DNA of 64,000 nt from an uncultured Luminiphilus sp. (lineage in GTDB: Bacteria > Pseudomonadota > Gammaproteobacteria > Pseudomonadales > Halieaceae), in NCBI GenBank assembly GCA_938091995.1, contig CALKNZ010000006.1:1-64000 (forward strand), read 5' to 3'. Positions 47,121 to 57,228 of this stretch are shown one piece after another. The notes beneath the pieces were generated by a model. The model saw nothing but the letters and a program-made list of their open reading frames with translations. It was not told the origin of the DNA and did not search any database. The translations under genes and the position numbers were made by a program. How positions within the stretch are numbered: the first letter of the stretch is position 1; each line of letters opens with the position of its first letter.

Positions 47121-49118
47121 TCAGGTACGCAGTTCTTCGCGCCCCTTGAAGGCATCGAGAGCCTCTGGATTCGCCAGAGCATCAGTGTTCTTCACCGGTC
47201 GGCCATGAACCGCATTACGCACCGCAAGCTCTACGATTTTCCCGCTCAAAGTTCTCGGAATGTCTGGGACCTCAAGAATTTTTGCGGGAACATGCCTAGG
47301 CGTTGTGTTTTCTCGAATGACGTTAGCAATACGAGTGCGAAGCTCGTCATTGAGTATGGCACCGTCAGTCAGCACCACAAATAAAATTACGCGGACATCG
47401 TCGGCCCACTCCTGACCTACAACAATACTCTCCTGCACATCCCTCAGTCGCTCTACCTGTCGATAAATTTCGGCCGTGCCAATTCTCACTCCCCCGGGAT
47501 TTAAAACAGCATCAGAGCGACCGTGAATGATATATCCCCCTGAAGGGGTTAATTCGCCGTAATCGCCATGAGCCCAAATATTAGGCCATGTATTAAAGTA
47601 GGCCTGACGATACAGATCACCATCAGGGTCATTCCAAAAGCCAATGGGCATACTGGGAAAGGGTTTGGTGCAAACTAACTCCCCTTTTTCACCCAAAAGC
47701 GGCTCGCCATCATCGCTCCAAATCTGCACGGCCATACCAAGACCTGGTGCTTGAATCTCGCCAACGTGCACAGGAAGAATGGGGCTACCACCTACAAAAC
47801 ACGATAAAATATCGGTGCCGCCGCTGATTGATGACAGGCAAATATCGGCTTTAAACCCTTGATAAACATAACGGAAGCTCTCGTGAGAGAGTGGCGAACC
47901 CGTCGATAAAATCGTCTTAAGACTCGACAGATCGACCTCATCATGTGGCACGATATTGGCCTTCTCGAGAGCCGCAAGATACTTAGCCCCCACGCCAAAA
48001 ACAGAAATCCCCTCTGCCTCTATCGACTTCAGTAAGGCAAGACCCTCTTCAGCAAAGGGGGATCCGTCGTACAACACCAAGGTCGCACCACTGGCGAGCC
48101 CTGACACCAACCAGTTCCACATCATCCACCCACAGGTCGTGAAGTAAAACAAAACGTCATCTCGACTTAGGTCGACGTGCAGCTGATGCTCTTTTACATG
48201 CTGCAGCAACGTGCCACCGGCGCCATGCACAATACACTTGGGCATACCGGTGGTACCTGAGGAATACATAATGAATAAAGGGTGATCAAAAGGTAGCTGC
48301 GCAAACTGCACCTCAGTTGCCGTAGTGTCGAGAAAGTCTTGCCATAGCACAGCGTTGGCAATCTCAGCACAGCTGATTTGCTCTGAGATCACTGGGACTA
48401 CAACCACCTTTTCCAAGGAGTCGATGGCATCGCTAATTGCAGCAAGCCGCCCTGTCGAATCGCAGAGTTTACCGTTGTAAAAATAACCATCAGCACCGAT
48501 CAGAATCTTGGGCTGAATTTGCCCGAAACGATCGAGCACGCCGTTAATACCAAAATCCGGCGAGCACGATGACCAGATTGCCCCAAGGCTCGTCGTCGCC
48601 AGCATGGCTTCGACCGTTTCAATAATATTAGGCATGAAACCTGCAACCCGATCCCCGGGGCCAATACCCAGCCTTCGCAGACTCGCCGAGAGTGCGGCGA
48701 CATTGGTATAGAGCTGTTTAAAAGTCACGACCCGACGCTGCCCATTTTCTAAGCGAGAAATCAGTGCGGGGCGATCGTCACGATACCGCAGTAAGTTTTC
48801 TGCAAAATTTAGGCTTGCCTCTGGAAACCAACGCACACCTGCGTTTGATTGACAGGGAAAGGTATCGGCGTTTTCCGCAATGACGGTCCCCTTCTGCTCG
48901 GCAACAATATCGGTATAGTCCCAGAGCGCCGACCAGAAGTTTTCCCTTTGTGCTACTGAAAATTGATGCAGCGCGTCGTAGTCTTCAAAACTACCCTGGC
49001 CCTGGGTCTCGAGGTAGCCCATAAAGTCTTGCAGCCGACTCTGGGTCAGTCGATCCGCTGAAGGCGTCCATAAAAGGTCTGCCCGATCGGCTAGTCCCGT
49101 TTCTTTTTGTCCCGCCAT
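47121..49118 (-). CDS. Acetoacetate-CoA ligase
   Basis: Acyl-adenylate motif MYSSGTTGMPKCIVHGAGGTLLQHVKEH; WFPEASLNFAENLL; GVRIGTAEIYR. Confidence 0.92.
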   Translation of the reverse strand: MAGQKETGLADRADLLWTPSADRLTQSRLQDFMGYLETQGQGSFEDYDALHQFSVAQRENFWSALWDYTDIVAEQKGTVIAENADTFPCQSNAGVRWFPEASLNFAENLLRYRDDRPALISRLENGQRRVVTFKQLYTNVAALSASLRRLGIGPGDRVAGFMPNIIETVEAMLATTSLGAIWSSCSPDFGINGVLDRFGQIQPKILIGADGYFYNGKLCDSTGRLAAISDAIDSLEKVVVVPVISEQISCAEIANAVLWQDFLDTTATEVQFAQLPFDHPLFIMYSSGTTGMPKCIVHGAGGTLLQHVKEHQLHVDLSRDDVLFYFTTCGWMMWNWLVSGLASGATLVLYDGSPFAEEGLALLKSIEAEGISVFGVGAKYLAALEKANIVPHDEVDLSSLKTILSTGSPLSHESFRYVYQGFKADICLSSISGGTDILSCFVGGSPILPVHVGEIQAPGLGMAVQIWSDDGEPLLGEKGELVCTKPFPSMPIGFWNDPDGDLYRQAYFNTWPNIWAHGDYGELTPSGGYIIHGRSDAVLNPGGVRIGTAEIYRQVERLRDVQESIVVGQEWADDVRVILFVVLTDGAILNDELRTRIANVIRENTTPRHVPAKILEVPDIPRTLSGKIVELAVRNAVHGRPVKNTDALANPEALDAFKGREELRT

Positions 49119-49356
49119 ACTGTTATTTACCCTTGTGCCACACGCTTCGTATAAGGTTTGAATCGAGCACCGTTTTCACAACCTCAAGGCAAGCAATGGG
49201 CAAATAACCCGCCTTCCACACAGCCGGAGGCAACATACGCCCGCAGTCGACGTGCAAACACTTAAACAACTAACCCCTAGAGCTTCGCTTGTAACCTTAG
49301 GGGAGCACATTGCTTGACCGGATGGCCTACACCAGCGCGCCCTAAAGAAATTCGCC

Positions 49357-49980
49357 TCAGGCCCCTTGGCTACGTTCAGCCGAAATAAAATCAATCCAGC
49401 CGGTAAAAATCATTTTCTCATGGGTGCCAGACACCACCCCCCGGTGCATGTGGGTCATATCACTGGGCCAAAGAATGAGGTCACCTTTGAGGCATTCTGT
49501 GGTGACACCTTGATGAGGAAACTCGGTGCCACCGCCTGGAGTATCGGTGAGATACAGCATCCATACCAAAGCCCTATGACAATATTCAAGCCGGTCACGC
49601 TCACAATGAATCGCCGGGTAGCCGCCTCCAACCGGGTATTCCTGAATATTGGACCATTCTGAAAATCCGAGAGGCCCTAGGCCATTTGCACCGGTGTCGT
49701 AATAATATTTATCGACATAGGTTTTCACGAATCCGGTGAGCAACTCAAAAAAGGGGTTAACCTGGCCGTAGAGGCGAATAGGCACACTCAGATCAAGCGA
49801 GTCCTTCATCGACTTATCGACGCGAGGAATTTCACCGAGTCGCCCGGGCTGAGCAAGATGTTTATTATCTTGAAAGAAGTCGGTAATACGGTCACAGACA
49901 GCGTGGTCGACTTGATAGGTTTCAATGAAGCTGTGTGGGGGCATGACAGTTTCAGCCTTTTTGGGAAACTGAATCATATC
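49357..49980 (-). CDS. 2OG-Fe(II) oxygenase family protein
   Basis: YPAIHCERDRLEYCHRALVWMLYLTDTPGGGTEFPHQ, KGDLILWPSDMTHMHRGV; start chosen at MIQFPKKAETV. Confidence 0.75.
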   Translation of the reverse strand, partial: DMIQFPKKAETVMPPHSFIETYQVDHAVCDRITDFFQDNKHLAQPGRLGEIPRVDKSMKDSLDLSVPIRLYGQVNPFFELLTGFVKTYVDKYYYDTGANGLGPLGFSEWSNIQEYPVGGGYPAIHCERDRLEYCHRALVWMLYLTDTPGGGTEFPHQGVTTECLKGDLILWPSDMTHMHRGVVSGTHEKMIFTGWIDFISAERSQGA

Positions 49981-50037
49981 GGTTTGCCGCCCTGTTCGGC
50001 CAGCCGACTTTAGCAAGGTAGTACTGGAAGCAACCTT

Positions 50038-51408
50038 CTAGCGAAGCAAGTCAGTCAGAGGGTTGGAACTAAAATTACTGAGGTTTGGCAGTGCTTGTGC
50101 CAAGCTGTTGTCATCGAGCCCGAGCCACCGCCCTAATGAAGCCGCGTACTGATCCACGGCAATCGTCGGAATGAGCCTGCCACGCCCGGCATCCTGACTG
50201 TGCTCAAAGCTGGGAGGGGGTATGTCACCATAAAGGGATCCGCCATTAACCGCGCCGCCAACAACAAACTGGTGGCCTCCCCAGCCATGATCGGTGCCAT
50301 CACCGTTGTCCGCCAGTGTGCGGCCAAAGTCCGAGGCGGTTGCCAACGTCACGCGGTCAAAGGTACCCATATTTTTCATTGATTCGCTAAAGGCACTCAC
50401 GCCCGCATCGAGCCGGCGGTGCAAGTTGGGTAAACTTGTGGGCTGAGCGCTGTGGGTATCGTAACCATAAGCCCCCACTAAAAAGATCTGGCGATTGACG
50501 CCAAATTCCTGTCTGCTTGCAATAATTTTTGCAACGCGCTCAAGTTGGGTGCCAACCGGATCTGACTGAAATGCCACCCCCAAATCGGGTGCCTCGCTAA
50601 GAATCGCCGAGTACTCTAAATTTGCATCAAAAGCACTTACGGTAGAGCCCGCGAGATCTCGCGTCAGGATATGAGCCGCTGATTCACCTTGAGCCCTTAA
50701 CATTTGATACACCGCAGACAAATTACCGTCCGTTTGAGCTTTAACTACGTCAAGGAGATCGAGGTTTAACCCACCCGCCGAGGCCGTGTAAGGCGCCGTC
50801 TCATAGCCAGTGACAAACAGGCGGTCTCGCGCCGTTGTCAGCGCAGAAAAATGTGAAGCCGTACTGATTCCCTGAGCAATAAGGAGATCTGAAAACAGCC
50901 CGCCCCAACCTACAGACGCGCCCTCTGGTGCACTCGACTGCCACAATGACTGCTGATCGTTATGTGAAAATAAGCGCGGTGGCAGGGTGACCCCTCGCGC
51001 AGAAAAACTGTCCCGATTGGTTGGCTCCACAAGCGGTCCCACATTGCCCACCAACGCCGCTGTTCCTTCGTCAAACAATGACTTCATACCAGACAACTCA
51101 GGTGGCAAGGCAAACCCCGCACTCGCCCCAGATGAGGCCAGCTGCAATAGGCTGCTGCGGGCGCGATCGTCGCCATAAGCGCTCATTAGATCACTGCGAA
51201 TGTCGGCGTACTCGTTGTATTCACCAACGCCATAGGGGATTACCACATCGTGACAATCCACCCCTCCAAATTGGAAGAGTAAAACTAAAGCTCGATAGTC
51301 GTCATCTTCCTGTGCGCTTAAGGGCTGGGTGAAAGACGCCATGGCCAGGGAACCCAGACAGCCCAAACCGCTGGAGAGAAAATGGCGTCTATTAAGAATG
51401 TGCGTCAT
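50038..51408 (-). CDS. DUF1501 domain-containing protein (Tat-type signal)
   Basis: NRRHFLSSGLGCLGSLAMASF; LVLLFQFGGVDCHDVVIPYG; TASDFGRTLADNGDGTDHGWGGHQFVVGG. Confidence 0.92.
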   Translation of the reverse strand: MTHILNRRHFLSSGLGCLGSLAMASFTQPLSAQEDDDYRALVLLFQFGGVDCHDVVIPYGVGEYNEYADIRSDLMSAYGDDRARSSLLQLASSGASAGFALPPELSGMKSLFDEGTAALVGNVGPLVEPTNRDSFSARGVTLPPRLFSHNDQQSLWQSSAPEGASVGWGGLFSDLLIAQGISTASHFSALTTARDRLFVTGYETAPYTASAGGLNLDLLDVVKAQTDGNLSAVYQMLRAQGESAAHILTRDLAGSTVSAFDANLEYSAILSEAPDLGVAFQSDPVGTQLERVAKIIASRQEFGVNRQIFLVGAYGYDTHSAQPTSLPNLHRRLDAGVSAFSESMKNMGTFDRVTLATASDFGRTLADNGDGTDHGWGGHQFVVGGAVNGGSLYGDIPPPSFEHSQDAGRGRLIPTIAVDQYAASLGRWLGLDDNSLAQALPNLSNFSSNPLTDLLR

Positions 51409-51418
51409 TGTGTTGCCC

Positions 51419-53320
51419 TCAGTATGCGACCAGATAGTCGGCTGACGTCATGACTAACGCCACGGCTAGTCCCACTCGAGTCGCGCGCCAGTCGTCTTCA
51501 CCAGCTTCGACCGGCACACCTGCCACCACATCAATAAAGCTGTCGACAGCTTCCTGAGACATAGCATTACTCGCTAGCAGCAGATTCAAGTGGCTAAAAA
51601 GCTCTGGCAAATCATCGGCCAAAGTTTTCTCGTAGCTGTAATCGGGAAGGAAACTGGTACGCGCTAGTTCTGGATCAAAATTGACCCCTGTTAGGCCGCC
51701 TATTTCGCGATAGGTCGACAGGTCTGCGTGTTGCGTGTTGGCCATCGCGAAAAACGTGATGAAATTCATGTAGGCGGGAATAGTTTCTGCGGTAACAATT
51801 TGTAATTCAGGCACCGTCATCTCTGCAGCGCCGCTATTCGTTCCGGGGGGTACGTAACCCGGACGATAGAAATTGAATACCGATGGCGCACGGAATGGGT
51901 GTTGCGCCAGACCCTGGCCATAACTCGATACAGAGGACAGATCGTACAGCTCGAGCGTATATTCAGGGGTTATGGTACCCGCATTAAAAGCTCGGGCCCA
52001 TTGAGTAAAACGCAATACAGGCTCACGCAGCTTGCCGAAAGTGTTTGGGGCTTCTGGCTCCAGATTCTCACGATCGAGCAAAATGGCCGCAATCGTTGCC
52101 TTTAAATCACCGCGCAGCCCACCACCAACAACAATACCATTAGGTAGCGTGTATCTACCGTCATTAAAAACTTTAGTGACTCTAGCAACATAAGCCGCGG
52201 ATGGGTTAGAGGTAGTAAAACGCTGGATAAGCTGACGTGACAGAAACGGTCCCACACTGGGCACAGCCATCAGATGATCGAGTGCCAGAGTGATGCTGTC
52301 CTCAGCGCTGGTATTTTCTGGAATGGTCAATCCCAAAAACGTTTTGGCACTCTGAGAATGTTTAGCCGGGTAGGCAACCATGGGTTCCCGCCAACTTCTA
52401 AGAACTTCCGGTGCCTCGGGATTATTTTTCGACTGAGCACGAGTCACGTTGCGATCTAGCCCGGTAAATACTTTTGCCAGACCGGTAATGTCATCGTTAT
52501 CGTACAGCTCTCCCGAACTATCATTGCCGTTTACATTGGCGACCAGCGTGCCGTCGTCATTGAGCTCGACCAAACCCATGGTAAACAGCTGAAGGATCTC
52601 TCGAGCATAATTTTCATCAGGTTGTCGCCCTGTCTCAGGATCTTCCTTTTGATTCCCCATATAGGTTAAGTAATAGCCCATCCCGGGAGAGTAAGTGATC
52701 GCCTCCAGTAGATTTCGGTAATTACCGAAACCAAACCCTGTCAGCAAAGATTGGTGATACGCCAGCGCTTCCGGATAGTCGGTGAGCGCATCATCTCCAG
52801 CATTGGAAATGACTAAGATTTGCGACAGCGCATAAACCATTCGCTGACGCAACTGATCTTTCCCTGCGATACTGTGATGCCAGAATGCAAACGTCGTTGC
52901 CTGTCGATTCCAAGGGTTGAGAATTAGGAACGGTAGCTGAGCCTGGTAACTATCGAGAGTCGCAAGATAATCACTAGGGCTCTCACGAAACTGTTCTAAG
53001 AGCCAATCAGAAACACTCGTGCCGACCAAGCTGGACACGTCACTGCGGGTGGCTCCAAAGGTCGCTTGAGCGAGAAATCTGGATGTACTGACCTCACTTG
53101 AGAAGGGTAAGGCATCGACTTCAGGGTCACTCAAGTTATCGTCGATGGTCCGATCGCGAATACCCTGCACCGACTGCAACAGGCTCGTGAAAAGACTGTC
53201 AGCGGATTGCGCTGAGGCACTATTGGGTAGGCCTAACGCCAATATGAGCACTGAGAGAAGTACGGCGCTGGCTAAATTAGCGCCGCGTTCGTGAGTATGA
53301 ACCGCCCCTCTAATGAGCAC
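51419..53320 (-). CDS. DUF1800 domain-containing protein
   Basis: ARFLAQATFGATRSDVSSL-like; MVYALSQILVIS; NYAREILQLFTMGLVELNDDGT; pairs with DUF1501. Confidence 0.9.
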   Translation of the reverse strand: MLIRGAVHTHERGANLASAVLLSVLILALGLPNSASAQSADSLFTSLLQSVQGIRDRTIDDNLSDPEVDALPFSSEVSTSRFLAQATFGATRSDVSSLVGTSVSDWLLEQFRESPSDYLATLDSYQAQLPFLILNPWNRQATTFAFWHHSIAGKDQLRQRMVYALSQILVISNAGDDALTDYPEALAYHQSLLTGFGFGNYRNLLEAITYSPGMGYYLTYMGNQKEDPETGRQPDENYAREILQLFTMGLVELNDDGTLVANVNGNDSSGELYDNDDITGLAKVFTGLDRNVTRAQSKNNPEAPEVLRSWREPMVAYPAKHSQSAKTFLGLTIPENTSAEDSITLALDHLMAVPSVGPFLSRQLIQRFTTSNPSAAYVARVTKVFNDGRYTLPNGIVVGGGLRGDLKATIAAILLDRENLEPEAPNTFGKLREPVLRFTQWARAFNAGTITPEYTLELYDLSSVSSYGQGLAQHPFRAPSVFNFYRPGYVPPGTNSGAAEMTVPELQIVTAETIPAYMNFITFFAMANTQHADLSTYREIGGLTGVNFDPELARTSFLPDYSYEKTLADDLPELFSHLNLLLASNAMSQEAVDSFIDVVAGVPVEAGEDDWRATRVGLAVALVMTSADYLVAY

Positions 53321-53703
53321 CTGAACCTCCCTGGTGTTTGTTCGTCCTGTAAGCTCATACGTTGGACATTAAAAATTCCGTCGTATTTTTTTAAAAAAGC
53401 ATCAATAAAAACGTCTGGGAGAGAGAGCGTACCCGCCACACAGTGAGGCCTTAGTGAAACCCGATGCTTAATCGGTCCTGGCAGGAACCTCGAAAATTTG
53501 CACTTACCCATTGACCCCACCCACCTAGAGCCCTTCTGATTTTTAAAGACAGCGCGTGGTGGAAAAACTAACGGCGCTGGCCATTCCAAGCAAAGCTGCA
53601 CCACCAATATGTACACGAGACATTTGACTCTATGCGCACTGCTTCTTCGCTTTCACCGCTTCAAGCGCTAACCCACATGACGCAAGCGCACTGGAATCGA
53701 CAT

Positions 53704-54618
53704 CTAGCTTCCCGCACTCCCAGATTGTCTGCGCAGGCGTGGCAGCAGCATAGGGATTCGTCCCATGGTTTCGGCATAGGCTGGACGACGCGCCAGGGAG
53801 CGTTTTTCCATCATAGGAATGCTGGCATAGCGGAACATTAGAATCATAGCCAGCGCCCCCAGTCCCACCCACCATGCACCCTGAGGATAGGCCGCCAACC
53901 CAAATAGCGCTAAGCCTACCCACATACCGATTTCACCCAGATAATTGGGGTGTCGACAATGTGACCAGAGGCCTGTCTCTAAGGTATCACCGGGCTTTGC
54001 CTGTGCTGCGAATGCGTGCAGCTGAACATCTGCAGTCATCTGCAGGGTAATGGCAGAAAACATAATAAGAGCAGCAAAACCGTCTATTACATTGAGAGGC
54101 TGGTCACCCATGACCGTGACCGCATAAACCGGCAGCATGCCCAGAAACACCTGTATTGTCGGGAATACATGTACGCCCATTAAATCTACGGCGATGGCAT
54201 TGCGACCTGCCTGCTCTTTAAGCATGCCGTACCGCCAGTCTTCATGATGTAAACCGGGCCAGTAGTAGGCCCAGTGACACGTGAGTCGCGTGGCCCAATA
54301 CAGTAACAGTGCAAGCACCAACAGTTCACGAAGGGTTGACTCACTGCTACCGACCACCATCCACCAAAGCATGAGCACGGGAGGAATCACCGACCAAAAC
54401 GCATCGTAAAAACTACTGTTACGGTGCCAGCGGCTAGCCCCAAATACGACCAAAGTTGCTGCCAAATCAGCCAAAAATGCGCGCCATAAAGGTTCAGCCG
54501 TTGATAAAACTAATACAAGGCCGGCAATAAATAATGCCACCACGTAAACTACGGTGACTCTAACAAGGGCTTCAGACTTTGGTATATCCAGATGGGGTCT
54601 TTTCCAAATTTCCTGCAT
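53704..54618 (-). CDS. DUF1295 / steroid 5-alpha-reductase-like membrane protein
   Basis: GLWSHCRHPNYLGEIGMWVGLALFGLAAYPQG; ARRPAYAETMGRIPMLLPRL. Confidence 0.85.
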   Translation of the reverse strand: MQEIWKRPHLDIPKSEALVRVTVVYVVALFIAGLVLVLSTAEPLWRAFLADLAATLVVFGASRWHRNSSFYDAFWSVIPPVLMLWWMVVGSSESTLRELLVLALLLYWATRLTCHWAYYWPGLHHEDWRYGMLKEQAGRNAIAVDLMGVHVFPTIQVFLGMLPVYAVTVMGDQPLNVIDGFAALIMFSAITLQMTADVQLHAFAAQAKPGDTLETGLWSHCRHPNYLGEIGMWVGLALFGLAAYPQGAWWVGLGALAMILMFRYASIPMMEKRSLARRPAYAETMGRIPMLLPRLRRQSGSAGS

Positions 54619-54631
54619 AGTGAAGTGCCTT

Positions 54632-57133
54632 TTAGTGGTGCACGGGGCGTGCGGTGAATCGGCCGAAATAGTTCATCAAAACCGGTACCAAGGAGAACGT
54701 CACAACCACCATAATCGGTATTGCGATAGTCAGTAACTGACCTAAAGATGCCGCACCTCGATGAGTACTCGTCATCAAAGATGCGAAAGTTGCCACGGTC
54801 GTCACCGCTGACAGCAAAACCGCCCTGGGGGTACTCGATTGCATCAGACGCTCGACAGAACCTAAAGTTCGGTAGCGGTGTGCAATATGAATGGCCGAAT
54901 CGATGCCCAAACCGAAAATAAGCGGCACCACCAAAACGTTGGCCATATTCAGAGACAGCCCCACCCACTCCATAACGGCAAAGGTTAGTACAGTGGTCAG
55001 CATAAGTGGAGCAATGACAACCAAGGGCATAATCAGATTGCGATAATAAAGCATTAACATCAAAGCAATACCCAGCACCGCAAGTGTTGACGCTTGCTGA
55101 AAAGCTCTGACCACCACACTGCCTACGCCGTACTCAATCACGGCTCGGCCACCGCCATTATCAACCACCGTATTTGCGGCACTGACAAAAGCGTTCAACC
55201 CCGCTCTGTTTTGGGTTGGGATCGCAGGGCCAAACTCTAAACGATGGCGTCCATCAGGTAATATCCAGCGACTTCGCAGCTGCTCAGATAAGTCGTTAAG
55301 TTGGGGCGCCTCGCTATTTAGTAACGGCTCCAAATCTTCTCGCCAGCGTGCAATCGCCCCACGGATATCCCTATCAAGCCCAAGCAATTGGTCATCATCA
55401 TAGCCCTTCAGCGTGGTCACTAAATCGAGGATTTCCTCGGGTAATGCGGGCATTGTTGCCAGCGCGGCTAATTGCTCTCGGACCACTGTGGGATCTGGCA
55501 CTGGAAAATCGGAAACAAGTTCAAGGGCTTCGCGCAATTGAGCCAGCTCTTTGGCACGGTCCCGGTAATCGGGTAGCGGCAGAAAATCTTCGATAGATCT
55601 AGCGTAGCCCACAGCATCTAAGGCGAGAAGCTGCCCTTTTAAGTCTGGTAGTGCATCTGGGGAGGTCATTGTGGAGATGCTGTAATCCGTGCTGAAGCCA
55701 CCGCGTTGCAGCTGTTCAAGTAGCGTCATCGCCGGTGTTCCAAGATCACGTAACCCTGCTACCGAATAATCAAAACTTGCATCACGGGCTTTAAGCGTGG
55801 CGGTAACCCCCAACACCAGCCAAATAACCAGCGTTAGTCGCATATTGGGCCAACGAAATTTCCATGAAGGGTATTTTACGCGCGCATGGGTGGGCAAACC
55901 CAGCGAGCCAAACAGAGCGGGTAGTAGCGTAATGGTAAGAAAGATTGCTACGAGCATGCCACCAGCAGAAATAACACCCAACTCACCCAACCCGCGATAT
56001 TCGGTTGGCGTAAATGACAGAAAGGCCCAAGCCGTTGTTGCCGCTGACAACAATAAGGCAACGCCGGTGTTGCGAACCGCACTGGCCACCGCATTATTGC
56101 TGTTGCGAACCTCACGCACGGCTAATCCGTAATGCAGCCCAAAATCGACACCCAAACCAAAGAACATCACCAGAAAAGCGAGGGACAGCGTGTTGTATTG
56201 ACCAACCGTTATCATGGCCAAAGCGTGCGTCCATATACTGCCAATAACCACCAGCAACAGCATTCCAGCCGTCAATACCCACGACCTAACACCCAGAGCC
56301 AGTACCAGCACTAAAAATATCGTGGATAACCCCGCTGCTAATTTGACCCCCGCGAGAGCATCGGAAATTTCTTCATTGGCCAGCACCACATCCCCGGTCA
56401 AGGCTATGTTTAGCTCGGGGTAGGCAGTCACCACCGGCGCAATCCATGTCTCTATGTTTTGAACAACAGCTGCACCGGGAAATTGTGCGTCGAAATCCGG
56501 CTCGATGCTAACCAAAACCAACTCGTAAAATAAGCCGTCGTGGGCACTGACAACGGCGGGCACGCTGCCATCAACCAGCCCCCAATTTTCAAAGGCTGTC
56601 GTTTCTCCCTGTAACAGGTCCAATAATATGGGCGGCGTATTATCCGGCAACGTGGTACCGAGAACCCCCAAGGCACCGTTCAAAGCACCCTCGCCTTGAA
56701 GTGCCGCGCTCAGCATCACGAGGGGATGCACCGCCTCGATAAGCGCCACGAAATCCGAACGGTCGATATAATAGGCCAAAGCATCGCGAATAGCCGGCTC
56801 ACGCATGGGGGTGGCAATTTGATCGAGTTCTACAAAATTGGGCGCCGCAGTCAAAACGGTATCGACCGCCTCAGAAACCCGCTGAGCTTCAGCACCCGAG
56901 ACCACAATAATGGCCAGATTACGCAGTTGTGGAAAATCTACTTTCAGGGCTTCATCGTCACTGAACCACTGCTCGGAAGGCCGAGGCAGGATAACTTCGT
57001 CCATAGAAGAATTCAGGCGAAACTGACTCATTCCAAAAGCGCCAGCAAAGACAGTAGCGACCAGCAATAACAATAAAGTTAATTGGGAATGAGCGAAACA
57101 GCGATTCACCCAAGCTTCAAGTAACCTCATCAA
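54632..57133 (-). CDS. RND/MMPL family transporter
   Basis: Two MMPL-type repeats: FFGLGVDFGLHYGLAVRE and IFGLGIDSAIHIAHRYR; large periplasmic loops. Confidence 0.9.
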   Translation of the reverse strand: MMRLLEAWVNRCFAHSQLTLLLLLVATVFAGAFGMSQFRLNSSMDEVILPRPSEQWFSDDEALKVDFPQLRNLAIIVVSGAEAQRVSEAVDTVLTAAPNFVELDQIATPMREPAIRDALAYYIDRSDFVALIEAVHPLVMLSAALQGEGALNGALGVLGTTLPDNTPPILLDLLQGETTAFENWGLVDGSVPAVVSAHDGLFYELVLVSIEPDFDAQFPGAAVVQNIETWIAPVVTAYPELNIALTGDVVLANEEISDALAGVKLAAGLSTIFLVLVLALGVRSWVLTAGMLLLVVIGSIWTHALAMITVGQYNTLSLAFLVMFFGLGVDFGLHYGLAVREVRNSNNAVASAVRNTGVALLLSAATTAWAFLSFTPTEYRGLGELGVISAGGMLVAIFLTITLLPALFGSLGLPTHARVKYPSWKFRWPNMRLTLVIWLVLGVTATLKARDASFDYSVAGLRDLGTPAMTLLEQLQRGGFSTDYSISTMTSPDALPDLKGQLLALDAVGYARSIEDFLPLPDYRDRAKELAQLREALELVSDFPVPDPTVVREQLAALATMPALPEEILDLVTTLKGYDDDQLLGLDRDIRGAIARWREDLEPLLNSEAPQLNDLSEQLRSRWILPDGRHRLEFGPAIPTQNRAGLNAFVSAANTVVDNGGGRAVIEYGVGSVVVRAFQQASTLAVLGIALMLMLYYRNLIMPLVVIAPLMLTTVLTFAVMEWVGLSLNMANVLVVPLIFGLGIDSAIHIAHRYRTLGSVERLMQSSTPRAVLLSAVTTVATFASLMTSTHRGAASLGQLLTIAIPIMVVVTFSLVPVLMNYFGRFTARPVHH

Positions 57134-57228
57134 ACTCCCCCGTGCACCAGTAAATCGAGGCGCCGCTAGCTCGCTCGTTTGTAACTGGGGAATACGCGGA
57201 ATCTAGAGTGATAACAGCGGCCACGGGA

